Shown: one piece after another, positions 52,310 through 61,499 of the stretch | How positions within the stretch are numbered: the stretch's first letter is position 1 | How the letters are laid out: each line of letters starts with the position of its first letter | From: Nocardia sp. SYP-A9097 | Lineage (GTDB): Bacteria; Actinomycetota; Actinomycetes; Mycobacteriales; Mycobacteriaceae | Reading direction: 5' to 3' | DNA: 64,000 nt | NCBI RefSeq assembly: GCF_009649815.1 | Contig: NZ_WJIC01000001.1 | Coordinates: 682,001 to 746,000, forward strand | The notes under the pieces: generated by a model | The model's database searches: none | What the model saw: only the letters and a program-made list of their open reading frames with translations | Told to the model about the DNA's origin: nothing | Position numbers and translations under genes: made by a program

Positions 52310-53422
52310 GTGACACATGCCGGACCGCGCCGGGTGATCCTCGCCCCGGACAAATTCAAAGGCTCACTCACCGCTGCTCAGGTGGCGGCTGCCCTGGCGG
52401 CGGGCATCGAACGCGCCGCGCCCGGCACGCTGGTGCGACAGTTGCCGGTCGCCGACGGCGGGGACGGGACGGTCGACGCCTTTCTCGCGGCGGGGTGGGA
52501 GCGGGTGCCGCTGGAGGCCCCCGGTCCGACCGGCGAACCGGTATACACGGCCTACGCCAGGCGCGGCGACACCGCCGTAATCGAGTTGGCGGCCGTGGTC
52601 GGTCTGGTGAAACTGCCCGGTGGACAACCTGATCCGCTGGGCGCGAGCACGTACGGACTCGGCGTGGTCATTGCGCACGCGCTGGACAACGGCGTACGCG
52701 ATATCGTGCTCGGCCTCGGCGGCAGCGCGTCCACCGACGGCGGCGCGGGCATGCTGCAGGCACTCGGACTGCGTATCAGGGATGCATTCGGCACCGAATT
52801 ACCTTGCAATGGAACGTTTCTCGGCGACGACGATCGAGTGGATCGCAGCGGACTGCATCCGGGACTGGCCGATACCCGCATCACCCTCGCCAGCGATGTG
52901 GACAACCCGCTGCTCGGTCCGAACGGTGCCGCGGCGGTGTACGGCCCGCAGAAAGGCGCGAGCCCCGAACAGGTCGCGATTCTCGAAGCGGCCCTGGCGA
53001 ATTGGGCGATACTCATCGGCCACGAATGGGCGGACAAGCCCGGTGCCGGTGCGGCGGGTGGCACCGGTTTCGGGGCCATGGCCGTGCTCGGCGCGGTCCC
53101 GCGCTCGGGTATCGACGTGGTACTCGACCTGGTGGACTTCCCGGCACAGCTCGCGGGAGCCGATCTGGTGGTCACCGGCGAAGGTTCACTCGACGCGCAA
53201 AGCCTGCACGGCAAGGCCCCGATGGGCGTCGCTCAGGCCGCGCACCGCGCCGGAATCCCGGTCGTGGCCGTGTCCGGGCGGCTCCAGCTCACGCCGGAGC
53301 AACTGCGCGACAACGGTTTTGCCGCCGCCTATGCCCTCACCGACCTGGAACCCGACCCCGCCCGCTGCATGAGCGATGCCGCCGCCCTCCTGGAGTGCAT
53401 CGGCGAGCGCCTCACCCGGTAG
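52310..53422 (+). CDS. glycerate kinase
   Basis: A 370-residue GckA/GlxK-type kinase that phosphorylates D-glycerate, feeding it into lower glycolysis. Family motifs: APDKFKGSLTAAQVAAALAAG at the N-terminus, LPVADGGDGTVDAFL, LGGSASTDGGAGMLQALG, FGPQ-like VYGPQKGAS, and VTGEGSLDAQSLHGKAPMGVA. GTG 52310 gives the family length; a longer frame extends upstream without similarity. It could recycle the glycerate released by glucosylglycerate hydrolase (30603), although the two genes are 20 kb apart. Confidence 0.93.
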   Translation: MTHAGPRRVILAPDKFKGSLTAAQVAAALAAGIERAAPGTLVRQLPVADGGDGTVDAFLAAGWERVPLEAPGPTGEPVYTAYARRGDTAVIELAAVVGLVKLPGGQPDPLGASTYGLGVVIAHALDNGVRDIVLGLGGSASTDGGAGMLQALGLRIRDAFGTELPCNGTFLGDDDRVDRSGLHPGLADTRITLASDVDNPLLGPNGAAAVYGPQKGASPEQVAILEAALANWAILIGHEWADKPGAGAAGGTGFGAMAVLGAVPRSGIDVVLDLVDFPAQLAGADLVVTGEGSLDAQSLHGKAPMGVAQAAHRAGIPVVAVSGRLQLTPEQLRDNGFAAAYALTDLEPDPARCMSDAAALLECIGERLTR

Positions 53423-53429
53423 CTCTCGC

Positions 53430-53488
53430 GCGAGTGTGCACTCACGGCGGTGACACGCCGCAGGCCCGCGCCCCGATTGCACACTCGC
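53430..53488. terminator. long-stem terminator-like hairpin
   Basis: GCGAGTGTGCA (53430-53440) pairs perfectly with 53478-53488 and encloses a smaller CGGCG/CGCCG hairpin. It lies between the convergent glycerate kinase and HxlR genes. No clear T-run, so the terminator role is inferred from position. Confidence 0.55.
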
Positions 53489-53513
53489 CGTTGGATTGTG
53501 GAGGCTCCAGCTC

Positions 53514-53870
53514 TCATGCCGTCGCGGTGAGCGGGCGGCCCAGGATCTCGCCGCGATGCTCATCGCCCCACTGCTCGAGCGGCCGCAGCGCCAGATTCAG
53601 CCGCTCGCCGAGCGGTGTGAGCGAGTACTCCACGCGCGGTGGGACTTCCGGGTAGATCTCGCGATGCACCACCCCGGATGCCTCGAGGTGGCGCAGGTTC
53701 TCGGCGAGCACCTTCTCGCTCACGCCGGTGAGCAGTCGCCGGATTTCGCCGAAGCGCACCGGGCCATCACCCAGCACCCACATCAGGTGCAACCTCCATT
53801 TCCCGCCGACCACATCAATGGCGATGGACATGCCACAGACCGCGTGATCCGCGTCACCGGACTCGTTCAA
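53514..53870 (-). CDS. HxlR family transcriptional regulator
   Basis: A 118-residue winged-helix regulator with the family Cys and GGKW motif (VCGMSIAIDVVGGKWRLHLMWVL), the recognition helix region RRLLTGVSEKVLAENLRHLEASGVV, and the wing PPRVEYSLTPLGERL. TTG 53870 is chosen because GGGAGGGG lies a few bases upstream. It diverges from the imine-reductase-like gene, the classic arrangement for an HxlR repressor and its redox target. Some HxlR proteins sense aldehydes or quinones through the Cys. Confidence 0.83.
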   Translation of the reverse strand: MNESGDADHAVCGMSIAIDVVGGKWRLHLMWVLGDGPVRFGEIRRLLTGVSEKVLAENLRHLEASGVVHREIYPEVPPRVEYSLTPLGERLNLALRPLEQWGDEHRGEILGRPLTATA

Positions 53871-54008
53871 TGCGCCCCTCCCGACCGTATTTCCAACCTT
53901 CAGGTAAGCAACCCCACCCGAACGTGCGGTCTTCCCGAGGCTACCGATCGTGGCCACCATCGAATCCGCCGCCGAAACCGATCCGGCGGGAATTCGAAGG
54001 GACACATC

Positions 54009-54881
54009 ATGTCTGATCAGCGCGATTCCGTCTCCGTCATCGGCCTGGGGCCCATGGGCCAGGCGATGGTCCGTGCCTTCCTGCAGGCCGGTGTCGAGGT
54101 GACCGTCTGGAATCGCAGCCCCGCCAGGGTCGATGCCATGGTCGAGCTCGGCGCGAAGCCGGCCGCCACTGTCGCCGAGGCCCTGGACGCCAACGAGCTC
54201 ACTGTGCTCAGCCTCACCCACTATGCCGCCATGTACGACGTACTCGGTTCGGCCACAGCCCATTTGGCGGGCAAGGTGATCGCCAACCTGTCCTCGGACT
54301 CCCCCGAGATCACCCGCAAGGGCGCGGCCTGGGTGCGCTCGCACGGCGCGCAATTCCTCTCCGGCGGCGTCATGTCGGCGGGCGACAATATCGAGCACCC
54401 GGCCTCGTACATCTTCTACAGCGGCCCGCGCACGGTCTTCGACACGCACGCCGAACTGCTACGCCCGCTCAGCCCCCAGGAGTACCTGGGCGCGGATGAC
54501 GGTCTGGCACAGGTCTTCTACCAGGCGCTCCTGATCATCTTCCATCCGTGGATGCTGGCCTTCGACCAGGCACTGGCACTGATCGCCAACTCCGGCAACG
54601 ACATCGACCACTTCCTGCCGTTCGCGCTGCGCTCCAATGAGGCGTTCCCCTACTTCATGGCCGATTTCTCCGCCGCCGCCAAGGCCGGTGGCTGGGGCGA
54701 ACGCTCCCAGCTGGTCATGATGGACGCGGGCGCACAACACATTATCGACGCCAGCGAAGAGGCAGGCGTGGACGCGACGCTCTCGCGTTCCGCACAGTCG
54801 TTGTGGCGCAAAGCAATTGCCGCCACCGATGCGAAGGGCGAGGCCGTACCGGTGTACCGGGTGCTGCGCGGGCGCGACTGA
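54009..54881 (+). CDS. NAD(P)-dependent oxidoreductase, imine-reductase-like
   Basis: A 290-residue protein with an N-terminal Rossmann fold (VSVIGLGPMGQAMVRAFLQAG, then VWNRSP, preferring NADP) and an all-helical dimerising C-domain. The region YLGADDGLAQVFYQALLIIF, and lack of the Lys typical of beta-hydroxyacid dehydrogenases, point to the imine reductase group. A cyclic imine or a ketone could be the substrate. It is divergent from the HxlR gene. A partial REP element follows its stop by one base. Confidence 0.82.
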   Translation: MSDQRDSVSVIGLGPMGQAMVRAFLQAGVEVTVWNRSPARVDAMVELGAKPAATVAEALDANELTVLSLTHYAAMYDVLGSATAHLAGKVIANLSSDSPEITRKGAAWVRSHGAQFLSGGVMSAGDNIEHPASYIFYSGPRTVFDTHAELLRPLSPQEYLGADDGLAQVFYQALLIIFHPWMLAFDQALALIANSGNDIDHFLPFALRSNEAFPYFMADFSAAAKAGGWGERSQLVMMDAGAQHIIDASEEAGVDATLSRSAQSLWRKAIAATDAKGEAVPVYRVLRGRD

Positions 54882-54912
54882 GGTGCGGACCCCGGCGGAA
54901 AGCATGCCGCGC
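54882..54912. repeat. REP-like element, degenerate copy
   Basis: GGTGCGGACCCCGGCGGAAAG then CATGCCGCGCG, matching 27104-27143 at most positions in its first two thirds before diverging. It starts at the base after the oxidoreductase stop. Confidence 0.55.
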
Positions 54913-55024
54913 GAGTTCGGCACGGCACGGGTGGTTCAAGCTCGGGTTCGGCGTGATCGCGATTCTCGGGTCCGGGTTCGTCGCGATTCGTATGGTGCAG
55001 CGCGTGAACCAGAGCTGAGTGCGG

Positions 55025-55465
55025 TCAGCGGGTGGCGAGGAATTCGATCGCCGCGGCGTAACCCTGGATGCCCATGCCGGCGATGACGGCGGTGGCGATG
55101 GGGGAGACGTAGGAGTGGTGGCGGAACTCCTCGCGGGCGTGCACATTGCTGATGTGCACCTCCACGATCGGCACCTCGGGGATGACCAGGGCGTCGCGTA
55201 GGGCGACCGAGGTGTGGGTGAGGCCGCCGGGGTTGATGACGATTCCGGATTCCTCGCGCCGGGCGGCGTGGATCCGGTCGATCAGTGCGCCTTCGGAATT
55301 CGACTGGAACGTATTGACCTCGCGGCCGAACCGGGCGGCCGTCCTGTTGCACAACTCGACAATGTCTTCGAGCGTGTCCGATCCATACACCTCAGGCTGC
55401 CGAATGCCGAGCATGTTGAGGTTAGGACCGTTCAAAACCAGGATCGGACCCACGGTGTCAGCCAT
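55025..55465 (-). CDS. aroQ: type II 3-dehydroquinate dehydratase
   Basis: A 146-residue dodecameric dehydratase of the shikimate pathway. Catalytic regions: [18 protein letters not shown] (with the flexible-loop Arg and Tyr), [17 protein letters not shown] and [20 protein letters not shown] (with the catalytic His). It has the standard type II length. ATG 55465 is chosen, with an AGGA upstream. The gene lies 36 bases after the gene at 55502 and is probably cotranscribed with it. Confidence 0.95.
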   Translation of the reverse strand: MADTVGPILVLNGPNLNMLGIRQPEVYGSDTLEDIVELCNRTAARFGREVNTFQSNSEGALIDRIHAARREESGIVINPGGLTHTSVALRDALVIPEVPIVEVHISNVHAREEFRHHSYVSPIATAVIAGMGIQGYAAAIEFLATR

Positions 55466-55501
55466 GGGTCCGATCCTATTGCCTTGCCACCGCATTGCGG
55501 C

Positions 55502-56098
55502 TCAGAGCCCGCGCGGGCCCTCCGAGCGCAGGTCGTCGACCTTGCGCATGGCGCCGCGGAGTTCTTCGAGCCACTCCTCGGCGTGCTTGCCGGCGAGCTT
55601 GACCGTCCAGGCCAGCGCGTCGGAGCGGGAGCGGGCCACGCCCGCGTCGATGAGGGTGTCCAGCACCTTGCGCTCGGGCTGGCGGAGCCGGGTCATGACC
55701 GGAACGGCCAGGTGGGTGAAGAGGATTCGTTCATCGCCGACCCGCACACCCCAGGCGACGCTGCGGCCGTAGCGGGCCTGCGCCTCCTGGGCGATCTGCA
55801 TGCGGGCGGGGCGGGTGGATTCCCGGAAGCGGGAGACCAGGCCCTCGCGGGTGGCCCTGGGTACTTCGGCGGGAGCCTCGGCAGGGGCGTCGGCGTCGGC
55901 GGTTTCGGCGGTGGGAAGGGGGAGTTCGCCGACCACGACGATTTCGTCGCGATCGATTTCCAGGGTTGCGGGTCCGGTGAACCAGTCGGCTGGCAATCTT
56001 CCGGCGAACCAGTCCGCGGCGTCCGCGGCATCGGGGAGATCGGCCTGCTGCCAGCCGCCGGGGCGGCCGAATTCGCGGCCGCGGTGTCCGTACTTCAT
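55502..56098 (-). CDS. unknown protein with possible C-terminal DNA-binding helices
   Basis: A 198-residue protein I do not recognise. The N-terminal half is Trp-rich (WQQADLPDAADAADWFAGRLPADWF) and contains a short beta stretch EIDRDEIVVVGELPL. It is followed by an Ala/Glu/Pro linker. The C-terminal region (RQPERKVLDTLIDAGVARSRSDALAWTVKLAGKHAEEWLEELR) looks like a ribbon-helix-helix-type module. A perfect palindrome lies 30 bases upstream, which would suit autoregulation. ATG 56098 (MKYGHRG) is preferred over 56113. It precedes aroQ. Confidence 0.6.
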   Translation of the reverse strand: MKYGHRGREFGRPGGWQQADLPDAADAADWFAGRLPADWFTGPATLEIDRDEIVVVGELPLPTAETADADAPAEAPAEVPRATREGLVSRFRESTRPARMQIAQEAQARYGRSVAWGVRVGDERILFTHLAVPVMTRLRQPERKVLDTLIDAGVARSRSDALAWTVKLAGKHAEEWLEELRGAMRKVDDLRSEGPRGL

Positions 56099-56127
56099 AT
56101 CGGTCACTCTCACTTGCTGTCCGGTGT

Positions 56128-56145
56128 TTGTAATACTGATTACAA
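56128..56145. promoter_or_regulatory. perfect dyad upstream of the aroQ operon
   Basis: TTGTAAT-ACTG-ATTACAA, arms of 7 bp without mismatch, AT-rich in a GC-rich context, 30 bases before the start at 56098. The position fits an operator overlapping the promoter. Confidence 0.65.
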
Positions 56146-56209
56146 CGTTACGTTCATTCCGTCGGATTGGATTCCGCTCTCGGAGAACAGGCTTCGGGAC
56201 AATGCCCAG

Positions 56210-56227
56210 CGCGGTTGCGCAACCGCG
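56210..56227. other. 18-bp perfect palindrome in a 330-bp intergenic region
   Basis: CGCGGTTGCGCAACCGCG lies midway in the gene-free stretch 56099-56427, between the divergent genes at 56098 and 56428. It could be a regulator site; no family is suggested. Nothing else but the dyad at 56128 stands out in this stretch. Confidence 0.45.
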
Positions 56228-56427
56228 TCACGGGGTAGTCATCGAAGGCGCGAATATGCCGGGCGTCGTAACCGACCGGTGATCATGTAACTGGTCCCTG
56301 CTGACCGAAATCGGCACTATGGTGGTGCTCAATGCGTATACGCCTCGTGGAAAGGTGGCACCGCGAGTGTTTTGAACGCGGTACCGTGGTCCTGTTGCTG
56401 ATGTGGCAAGAGTGAAGAGTGGGCGAT

Positions 56428-58104
56428 ATGGATGTGTGGGGATCCCGCCGCTTCCGGATTCGTGGCGCGATCGTGCTCGCGGTGGTGCTGGCCGTCGCGA
56501 TTGCGATGGGGTCGTGCGCTTTCCGGGAGCGATCGACGGGTGCGGAGGCGGTAGTCGAGCGATTCACCACCTTGCTCGACAAACAGGACTATGAGGGCGC
56601 GGCACGGCTGACGTCCTACCCGAACGGTGCCACGGCAACGCTGAAGCAAGTTTTCAGCGGACTCCAACCGGGCAAATCTGACTACCACGTGACCCAGTTC
56701 ATCGCGCTCGACGCCAATACCGGCATGTTCAGCATGACCGCGGCCTGGAACTTCGGCGACAAACGCGACTGGAAGTACGACATACCGGGCACCATCCGCA
56801 AACTCAGCGTGGGCTGGCGCATTTCGTGGGACCCGACCCTGATCGTTCCGCAGCTCGACAGCAAACGCAGCGTCAAACTCGTGCGCACCTACGCCGCACC
56901 GGCCCCGCACGTGAACGATATTGTCGGCACGCCGCTCATGACCGAGCAGACCATCAATGTCGTCAAACTCGATCCCACCAAGACCGGTGATGTGGTCGGC
57001 TCCAGCAATGCCCTGGCTGCCGCCATCGAACCGGTTGCCCCACTGATCACCGGACCGGTACTGCTGCAACAACTGTCGGCCTCACAGGGCAAGCCCATCG
57101 TGGCGGTCAACCTGCGCGACGGTGACTTCGCGATCCTCGAACCCAGGATGGCCGCCATCCCGGGTGTGGTGCTGGAGAAGCAGCCCCGGCTCATCTCCGC
57201 CGACCGCCGCGTCTGGTCGCCGCTGCTGGACTCCATGCGCAAGGTGTGGCAGGACAACAATGATCAGCGCGCCGGCTGGGGCGTCCAACTCTTCGAACCC
57301 GACGGCACTCTCGTCACCCAGCTCGCCGGTGAACAGGGCCCACCCGGACCCGATATTCCGGGCACCATGGATCAGCGGCTGCAGCGCGCCGCCGAGGACG
57401 CCGTGGTGAGCGTCGGCACGCCGTCCTCCATCGTGGCGATTCAACCGTCCAGCGGTGCGGTCGTCGCGGTCGCGCAGAACAGTCAGGCCAGTGAGCACGG
57501 ATCGGTCGCCTTCACCGGGCTGTACCCGGTCGGCGGCATGATCGAACTCTTCAAGAACATGGCCGCGCTCACCAAGAAGAAAGCGCCACAGGATGTTTCG
57601 GTCGGCGACGCGGCCGAGGCGGCGAGCCAGCTCGGCGTCGGCCTCGACTTCAAGGTGCCCGGCCTGGACGAGACCACCGGTCGCCTGCCCTCCGGAAAGA
57701 ACGCCGCCGAACAGGTCGGGCGCGGTAATGCCGCCGACTCACTGCTGGCCAGTCCGTGGGGGATGGCCATCGCGGCCGCCGCCATCGCCAACGGCCAGGT
57801 GCCCAAGCCGATGATCACCATCGGCGTGCCCGCCACCACCGAGGCCGACCTGCCCGCACTGCCCGGCGATGTCACCGACCGGCTGCGCACCATGCTCCGC
57901 GAGGGCGCCGGGGCGCCGGAGTTGGTCAGCCTCAACCGGTATCAGGGTGTGCAGGCGTACGCGGCCACCGCGGGCAGTAACGGCTGGCTCATCGCCACCA
58001 TGGGTGATCTGGCCTTCGCCATTCACATCGACGATGTGGACAGCGCGGACGCCACCTCGCGCATGGCGGCGCGGCTACTGCAGGCACTGGCGACTCCGGA
58101 CTAG
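56428..58104 (+). CDS. PBP-like lipoprotein with degenerate catalytic site, Rv2864c-like
   Basis: A 558-residue exported protein. A basic N-terminus, hydrophobic segment and lipobox (AMGSC) anchor it. An NTF2-like MecA_N domain (about 38-150: VVERFTTLLDKQDYEGAARL) precedes a dimerisation part and a transpeptidase-like domain. The serine motif expected in a transpeptidase (about residue 370, GSTFK) reads YPVGGMIELF, and no KTG is visible near the end (TAGSNGW), so it probably has no PBP activity. Rv2864c of M. tuberculosis is the catalytic relative. ATG 56428 with GAAGAG at -9 is preferred; GTG 56419 is possible. Confidence 0.75.
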   Translation: MDVWGSRRFRIRGAIVLAVVLAVAIAMGSCAFRERSTGAEAVVERFTTLLDKQDYEGAARLTSYPNGATATLKQVFSGLQPGKSDYHVTQFIALDANTGMFSMTAAWNFGDKRDWKYDIPGTIRKLSVGWRISWDPTLIVPQLDSKRSVKLVRTYAAPAPHVNDIVGTPLMTEQTINVVKLDPTKTGDVVGSSNALAAAIEPVAPLITGPVLLQQLSASQGKPIVAVNLRDGDFAILEPRMAAIPGVVLEKQPRLISADRRVWSPLLDSMRKVWQDNNDQRAGWGVQLFEPDGTLVTQLAGEQGPPGPDIPGTMDQRLQRAAEDAVVSVGTPSSIVAIQPSSGAVVAVAQNSQASEHGSVAFTGLYPVGGMIELFKNMAALTKKKAPQDVSVGDAAEAASQLGVGLDFKVPGLDETTGRLPSGKNAAEQVGRGNAADSLLASPWGMAIAAAAIANGQVPKPMITIGVPATTEADLPALPGDVTDRLRTMLREGAGAPELVSLNRYQGVQAYAATAGSNGWLIATMGDLAFAIHIDDVDSADATSRMAARLLQALATPD

Positions 58105-58475
58105 CGCAGCGCCTTCATGGCCACCCGCCAGCCCAGCAGGAACAGGGCCAGCGCGGTCGCGGCCACGATGATGAAGCTGAAGGCAATGCCCTGCCCGCTC
58201 ACCACGCGCAGCAGCATGCCGACGATCAGCGTGCTGAGCCAGACGATCACACCGGTCGGCCACACCGCGCGACCGTCGAAAGGTTTTGCGGCACCGGCAC
58301 CTTCGCGCCCGGCGACCGCGATGGCGATCACCCAGCCCAGCACCAGGCCGGTGCCGAACGGCCACACCGTACGCAGCATGCCGGCGAGCACCGCCTCGTC
58401 ATGACTGCGCCGGCCGATCGCGCAGAACACGATCACCAGCACGGCATCGACTCCGAACGGCACCAGTTTCTTCAC
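58101..58475 (-). CDS. DUF3054 membrane protein
   Basis: A 124-residue protein with four membrane segments and the DUF3054 pattern: DAVLVIVFCAIGRRSHDEA, then LRTVWPFGTGLVLGWVIA and WPTGVIVWLSTLIVGMLLRVV. The function is unknown. The stop overlaps the end of the convergent PBP-like gene by 4 bases. ATG 58475 is the only sensible start. Confidence 0.85.
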   Translation of the reverse strand: MKKLVPFGVDAVLVIVFCAIGRRSHDEAVLAGMLRTVWPFGTGLVLGWVIAIAVAGREGAGAAKPFDGRAVWPTGVIVWLSTLIVGMLLRVVSGQGIAFSFIIVAATALALFLLGWRVAMKALR

Positions 58476-58530
58476 GGGCCACAGGTTAACGGGCCGCCCG
58501 GGCGCGCCCGCGCAGGGACACTCCCGGCGG

Positions 58531-59667
58531 TCAGGACTCGGCGGGCGGAGTATTCGGGCGGCGGCGATCGGTGATCAGCGGGGTGCCACCGCGCTGCTCG
58601 AATTCCTTCTCGTACTCGGCGTCATCGGCCTGCGGCTTACGGAACAGGAACAGGAAGACGATCCAGCCGATAATCGCCACCAGAATAAAGCTGACCAGCC
58701 GATACAGGAACGCGGCCGCCACCGCCTGCGCCGCGGGCAGTCCCGCCGCCGCGGTCAGCGAATAGATCAGGGTGGCATCCACGTACACGATGCCGCCGGG
58801 CGCGAAGGGGATGGTGCCCACCGCTTTTCCGGCCGCGAAGGCCAGCATGAGCCCCGCCAGCCGGGGATCCGCGCCCACCGCGTAACAGGCCGCGCCCAGG
58901 CAGGCCACATCGGCGAGCCGATGCACCAGCGCCCACCCGGCGACCAGCGCGCCATCCTTCTTGCCCAGATCCACCGACTCCAGCTGATCCAGGATCTCGC
59001 CGACCTTCTCCTTGCCGGCATCCACCGGCTTGTGCCGAATCCTGTTGATCAGATGCAGGATTCGATGCAGCACCGACTCGATGGTCCCCGGATGCCGGGA
59101 CACATAATTGAACGCCCAGACCAGTCCCGCCACCGCGCCGAGCGACAGGATCACCTTCGTCGGACCGATCCGATCCCCGCCCAGCACCGCACCGAACACG
59201 CCCAGCAGCGTCAACCCGGCGGTCGCCACCACCCCGGACATGACCAGCTGCCAGGACGCCACAATCGGGCTCGCACCCCAGCGGCGCATCTGCCGGTAGG
59301 TGAACGCGGTGGAGAACACCTGTCCCGCGGGCAGCGTCAGCGCCATACCGGTGGCCCCGTACACCACGGTCACCGATTTACGCTGGCTCACCTCCACCCC
59401 GCCGGCGTGCAGCAGTTGCTTCTGGATACGGCCGAATCCGCTCATGGAAAACGCCTGCATAAACACGCAGGCCACCACCCAACCCCAATGGATTTCGGTG
59501 AGGTTCTTCCACGATTCGTGCAGCCGCGGATATAGATAAAAACCTTCGGAAATCAGCAGACTCAGCAGCGCGGCACCGAGAACCCATTTGGCCCACCAGA
59601 ACCTGCCGCGGCGCGAGTTCTCCGCGGGCGGCGCAGGTTCGCCGGCCAGCTCACCATGGGCCGTCAC
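58531..59667 (-). CDS. lysylphosphatidylglycerol-synthase-type TM protein (putative flippase)
   Basis: A 378-residue polytopic protein with seven to eight membrane segments of the LPG-synthase/UPF0104 type. Typical are GFGRIQKQLL, GMALTLPAGQVFSTAFTYRQMRRWG, and FAPGGIVYVDATLIYSLTAAAGLP, with a Pro/Ala-rich cytoplasmic end. No catalytic MprF domain is attached, so it is a membrane unit only, possibly moving a lipid-linked glycan or lipid. GTG 59667 starts it, 4 bases after the adenylate cyclase stop; the two are likely in one transcript. Confidence 0.82.
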   Translation of the reverse strand: MTAHGELAGEPAPPAENSRRGRFWWAKWVLGAALLSLLISEGFYLYPRLHESWKNLTEIHWGWVVACVFMQAFSMSGFGRIQKQLLHAGGVEVSQRKSVTVVYGATGMALTLPAGQVFSTAFTYRQMRRWGASPIVASWQLVMSGVVATAGLTLLGVFGAVLGGDRIGPTKVILSLGAVAGLVWAFNYVSRHPGTIESVLHRILHLINRIRHKPVDAGKEKVGEILDQLESVDLGKKDGALVAGWALVHRLADVACLGAACYAVGADPRLAGLMLAFAAGKAVGTIPFAPGGIVYVDATLIYSLTAAAGLPAAQAVAAAFLYRLVSFILVAIIGWIVFLFLFRKPQADDAEYEKEFEQRGGTPLITDRRRPNTPPAES

Positions 59668-59671
59668 AACC

Positions 59672-61228
59672 TCACCCTAACGAACCGGCGGTGGCCTCGT
59701 CTGCATCCGTGGGGTCGACAGTTTGTTTAGGCCAGGCCAGACGTGTTTTCCGGCGGCGGCCACGCAACTGAACTTCTTCTCCCGTTTCCCAATGGCGCTG
59801 TTCGTTCGCATCGGCGAAATACAGTGCGCTACTGGAGGTGAGCACGCGTTCCGGGCGGTCCTTGGCGAGTTCGGTGAGGCGGGAAGCCTCATTGACCGGG
59901 TCGCCGATCACGGTGTACTCGAAACGATTTGCGCCACCGATATTCCCGGCCACCGCCAGACCCGCCGAAACACCCATACCGATATCCAGTCCGGGCACCT
60001 CACGCAGGGCTTCGCGCAGCTCACGGGCGGCGGCCAGGGCCGCGGTGGGCGCATCCGGGCGGTCCAGCGGAGCGCCGAAGATGGCCAGTGCGGCATCACC
60101 CATGAATTTATTGATCAATCCGTGGTGCCGGTCGATCACATCCACCACGATGCGGAAGAACTCATTGAGCAGGCTGACCACTTCGGTCGGCGGACGTTCC
60201 GCGGCGGTCGCGGTGGAGCCCACCATATCGACGAACAACACCGCCACAAATCGTGTTTCACCACCGAGTTCGGTGCCGTACTCCAGTGCGCGCCGCGCCA
60301 CGTCCTCACCGACATGGCGGCCGAACAGTTCCTGTAGTTCGCGACGTTTCGCCGCTTCACCCATCATTCGGTTGAAGCCAACCTGTAGCAGCCCGATTTC
60401 CGAACCGTCGAAAACCTCCACCTGCACATCGCGCGCGCCTTCCTGCACGCGATCAATGGCCTGGCTGAGCTGGCGAATCGGATCGGAAATACTCGCCGCG
60501 GTGAGCATGGAAAGCGCCAGCGCCTGCATGATCACCACACCGCACAACAGCAGAATCGACACCGCCAGCGACTGCGCGGAAAACTGAACGCGCGAGGAAA
60601 TCTGCGTGACACACAACAGCACAATCGCGATTACCGGGGCGAAAGTACCCATACCCCACGTCATGGCCATCCGGGTGCCGACGCCCGCGGTGAGCGTGTG
60701 ATCGAACGCCCCGACGGTCAGCGCCTCCGCCGCCACCGGCCGCAGAATGCGCTCACCCAACATGTACGTGAAGCCGAAAACAATGGTGGCGGCCATACAT
60801 TCGGTGACGATTACCGCCGCCGCCAGCTGCGGTGTGCGCACAATGATCACCGACGCCAGCACCGCACCGCCCACCAGCCACAACACCAGATGCACGATCG
60901 ACTGCCGCAGCGGAGCGTGCAACGCCGCCATCTGCTCCTGCCGACTCGGCGGCCCACCCCGCACCTGCCACCGCATCACCGGCCGCAGCATCAGCGCCGA
61001 CGCGGTCAAACTCAGCAATCCACCGACAATGAATACGAGTGCCGGAAGCAGCAATCCCGTCTGCCGTGTCGCACTCGAGCCGTCTTCCGGAACGGGCAGC
61101 CCGTACTGGATGAACGCCCACACCAGCACGGCACCGAACGCATTGGCCGCGAGCATCGATGCGAGGTACAGCGGCCAGCGAGTTCGCATGGTCTGTTTGA
61201 CCGCTTCCAGGGGCGCTGACACGATCAC
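59672..61228 (-). CDS. class III adenylate cyclase with HAMP domain
   Basis: A 518-residue membrane cyclase. Six hydrophobic segments (to about residue 260) lead into a HAMP linker (SISDPIRQLSQAIDRVQEGARDVQVEVFDGSEIGLL) and the catalytic domain (about 320-500). Motifs are FVDMVGST (first metal Asp), NKFMGDAALAIF (adenine-recognising Lys and second metal Asp) and EYTVIGDPVNEASRL (transition-state Asn/Arg). This is the architecture of M. tuberculosis Rv1318c-Rv1320c and Rv3645. All catalytic residues are present. GTG 61228 is supported by a GGGGAG upstream; GTG 61222 is close behind. Confidence 0.9.
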   Translation of the reverse strand: MIVSAPLEAVKQTMRTRWPLYLASMLAANAFGAVLVWAFIQYGLPVPEDGSSATRQTGLLLPALVFIVGGLLSLTASALMLRPVMRWQVRGGPPSRQEQMAALHAPLRQSIVHLVLWLVGGAVLASVIIVRTPQLAAAVIVTECMAATIVFGFTYMLGERILRPVAAEALTVGAFDHTLTAGVGTRMAMTWGMGTFAPVIAIVLLCVTQISSRVQFSAQSLAVSILLLCGVVIMQALALSMLTAASISDPIRQLSQAIDRVQEGARDVQVEVFDGSEIGLLQVGFNRMMGEAAKRRELQELFGRHVGEDVARRALEYGTELGGETRFVAVLFVDMVGSTATAAERPPTEVVSLLNEFFRIVVDVIDRHHGLINKFMGDAALAIFGAPLDRPDAPTAALAAARELREALREVPGLDIGMGVSAGLAVAGNIGGANRFEYTVIGDPVNEASRLTELAKDRPERVLTSSSALYFADANEQRHWETGEEVQLRGRRRKTRLAWPKQTVDPTDADEATAGSLG

Positions 61229-61499
61229 CAATCTAGCTCCCCCGCCTCCCGCATGATCTTGGCGCACGGCTGGAAATCCGCTGACCATTGCGGAAGCGTA
61301 GAAGCTGCTCGGACCGGACCGATTTCGAGCGAACCCGGGTTGAAGACCGAACGTGACAACCGATCTCGTGCGGTTGGGGTAACTCCCGGGGTACGTCCGG
61401 AATCGGTTGGGCTCCGACCGCCGCTCGTCGCCAACGGTGAACGGCTCCCAGGCCGTGCGCCGAAGGTGCGGAGAGGCGCAGGAGCAGTAGGCTCGCGGC

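Noticed and set aside
54803..55018. Short frame ending in a hydrophobic stretch (FKLGFGVIAILGSGFVAIR) that looks like a small membrane protein
   Set aside because: The only start codons lie inside the preceding oxidoreductase gene and the first half is Arg/Cys-rich nonsense over the REP-like repeat. It may be a decayed remnant, but I cannot support a gene.
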